This document shows, piece after piece, positions 63,201 through 64,000 of a stretch of 64,000 bases of DNA. The position numbers and the translations under genes are program-made. Below the pieces are notes generated by a model, which worked only from the letters and a program-made list of their open reading frames with translations, ran no database searches and had not been told where the DNA came from. Location: NCBI RefSeq assembly GCF_033597815.2, contig NZ_CP166245.1:62001-126000 (forward strand), read 5' to 3'. Within the stretch, counting starts at the first letter, position 1, and each line of letters opens with the position of its first letter. The DNA is from Staphylococcus sp. KG4-3 (GTDB lineage: Bacteria > Bacillota > Bacilli > Staphylococcales > Staphylococcaceae).

Positions 63201-64000
63201 TTAATATACGTCACGTTGGTAACGTTGATGTTTTATCATTTCTGTCAAATAGTCCTCAGCATCTGCTTGGTTGTAATTACCTTCTCTCTTAAGAATGTTA
63301 ATCAATGATTGATGGACGCCACTTGCCATCTCGTCTTTATTACCACAAAGATAAATGATGGCGCCTTGAGTAATCCATTGGTAAAATTCAGCACTATTTT
63401 CCTCAATGCGATGTTGAACATAAATTTTATTTTCTGTCTCTCTTGAAAAAGCTAAATCTAATTTACTTAATACGCCTTCATTAAGCCAGCTCTCTAAATC
63501 ACTTTGATAGAGGAAGTCGTGTTGATAATTTTGATTACCGAAGATGAGCCATTGTGCTCCTTTTAGACCTAAGTGAGCTCTTTCTTGAAGGTAAGCTCGG
63601 TATGGCGCTATTCCAGTTCCAGCTCCGATCATAATTACTGGTGTATCGGCTTCATAAGGAAACTTGAAATTTGGATTCTTTTTAAGGTATACAGGTAATT
63701 TCTCTCCTATAGGCGTCCGTTCTGCTAGTTGTACAGAACAAACACCAAAACGCTCACGACGATGTGCTTCGTACTTAACAACACGAACTGTAATATCGAC
63801 ACTGGAAGGGTTGACCTGATTGCTACTCGCTATAGAATACTCCCTTGGTGGTAATTTTCTTAATAGTTGTGGCAGCATTTGAGGTTCTAAAGATACGGGT
63901 GTGAAGTCTTGAATTAAATCAATCACATCTCTACCATATATATAATTCTGAATCCATTCTGATTTTTGGATATTTGCATTTAACATTGGGTTACCAAATA
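63201..64000 (-). CDS. cysJ: Sulfite reductase (NADPH) flavoprotein, C-terminal part
   Basis: The open frame continues past the right edge (FGNP upstream of the first internal Met), so this is the C-terminal 266 residues of a larger protein. The visible ferredoxin-NADP reductase half has PREYSIASS for FAD binding, GVCSVQLAER, GAGTGIAPYRAYLQER for NADPH, YLCGNKDEMA and the terminal YQRDVY. It passes electrons from NADPH to the sulfite reductase hemoprotein CysI in sulfate assimilation; cysI should lie beyond this end if the operon order is usual. The alternatives, nitric-oxide-synthase-like or other CPR flavoproteins, are less likely given the tail. Confidence 0.85.
   Translation of the reverse strand, partial: FGNPMLNANIQKSEWIQNYIYGRDVIDLIQDFTPVSLEPQMLPQLLRKLPPREYSIASSNQVNPSSVDITVRVVKYEAHRRERFGVCSVQLAERTPIGEKLPVYLKKNPNFKFPYEADTPVIMIGAGTGIAPYRAYLQERAHLGLKGAQWLIFGNQNYQHDFLYQSDLESWLNEGVLSKLDLAFSRETENKIYVQHRIEENSAEFYQWITQGAIIYLCGNKDEMASGVHQSLINILKREGNYNQADAEDYLTEMIKHQRYQRDVY

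Noticed and set aside
1..64000. Prophage, insertion sequence, CRISPR or integrative element
   Set aside because: No transposase, integrase, terminase, cas gene, regular repeat-spacer array or terminal repeats were found in the reading frames or the intergenic sequence.

Overview
The window is a low-GC Firmicute chromosome segment that reads as Staphylococcus, probably a coagulase-negative species. Several proteins match well-known staphylococcal proteins closely enough to recognise: a FhuD2-like lipoprotein, TarI/TarJ/TarL, a TarM-like glycosyltransferase, MntABC, an IcaC-like acyltransferase, a NorB-like exporter and the complete fadX-D-E-B-A operon. I see no prophage, intact insertion sequence, CRISPR array, rRNA or tRNA. 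Species assignment is inference.

Layout. 1-4 kb: the start of a peroxiredoxin gene, a CBS-domain protein and two tandem paralogous membrane proteins, all on the minus strand. 4.4-7.6 kb: a formaldehyde-to-CO2 type set (FdhA-like dehydrogenase, NAD formate dehydrogenase) followed by a short-chain dehydrogenase. 8-15.8 kb: a TipAS-like MerR regulator, a Fur-controlled feoA-feoB-small Cys-rich protein operon, a Fur-controlled FhuD2-like lipoprotein, an aldo/keto reductase and an amino-acid permease. 16.2-24.7 kb: an accessory-looking block with a frameshifted dehydrogenase, a C-A-T-C nonribosomal peptide synthetase ending on a condensation domain, and a coiled-coil membrane-anchored gene split by a second frameshift. 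25.5-34.5 kb: wall teichoic acid genes, tarI-tarJ-tarL, then a 1609-residue fusion of a TarM/TagE-type glycosyltransferase, a TPR array and a TagF-type polymerase with a vestigial third module.

34.8-46.8 kb: an orphan IcaC-like protein, a thioesterase operon, a LysR regulator, a HAD phosphatase, a NorB-like exporter and a second acyltransferase. These are followed by a LacI-regulated pair (a DHDPS-family aldolase/lyase and an Nramp-fold transporter without the metal-site motifs), then a MarR/SnoaL pair with a 24-bp operator palindrome. 47.2-52 kb: mntABC and mgtE, each preceded by the same MntR-type palindrome, and an 18-residue hydrophobic peptide gene. 52.4-60.4 kb: the fatty-acid beta-oxidation operon with two catabolite-repression-type sites. 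60.4-64 kb: a LytTR-DUF3021-DUF4188 operon with paired direct repeats at its promoter, a cytosolic Asp-box repeat protein and the 3' part of cysJ.

The best candidates for something undescribed are the fused teichoic acid enzyme, the C-A-T-C synthetase with its frameshifted neighbours, the LacI/aldolase/non-canonical Nramp cluster and three micro-ORFs with good or plausible ribosome binding sites. Start sites were corrected wherever a clear Shine-Dalgarno sequence pointed to an internal codon. All domain calls are by eye; no database search was run.
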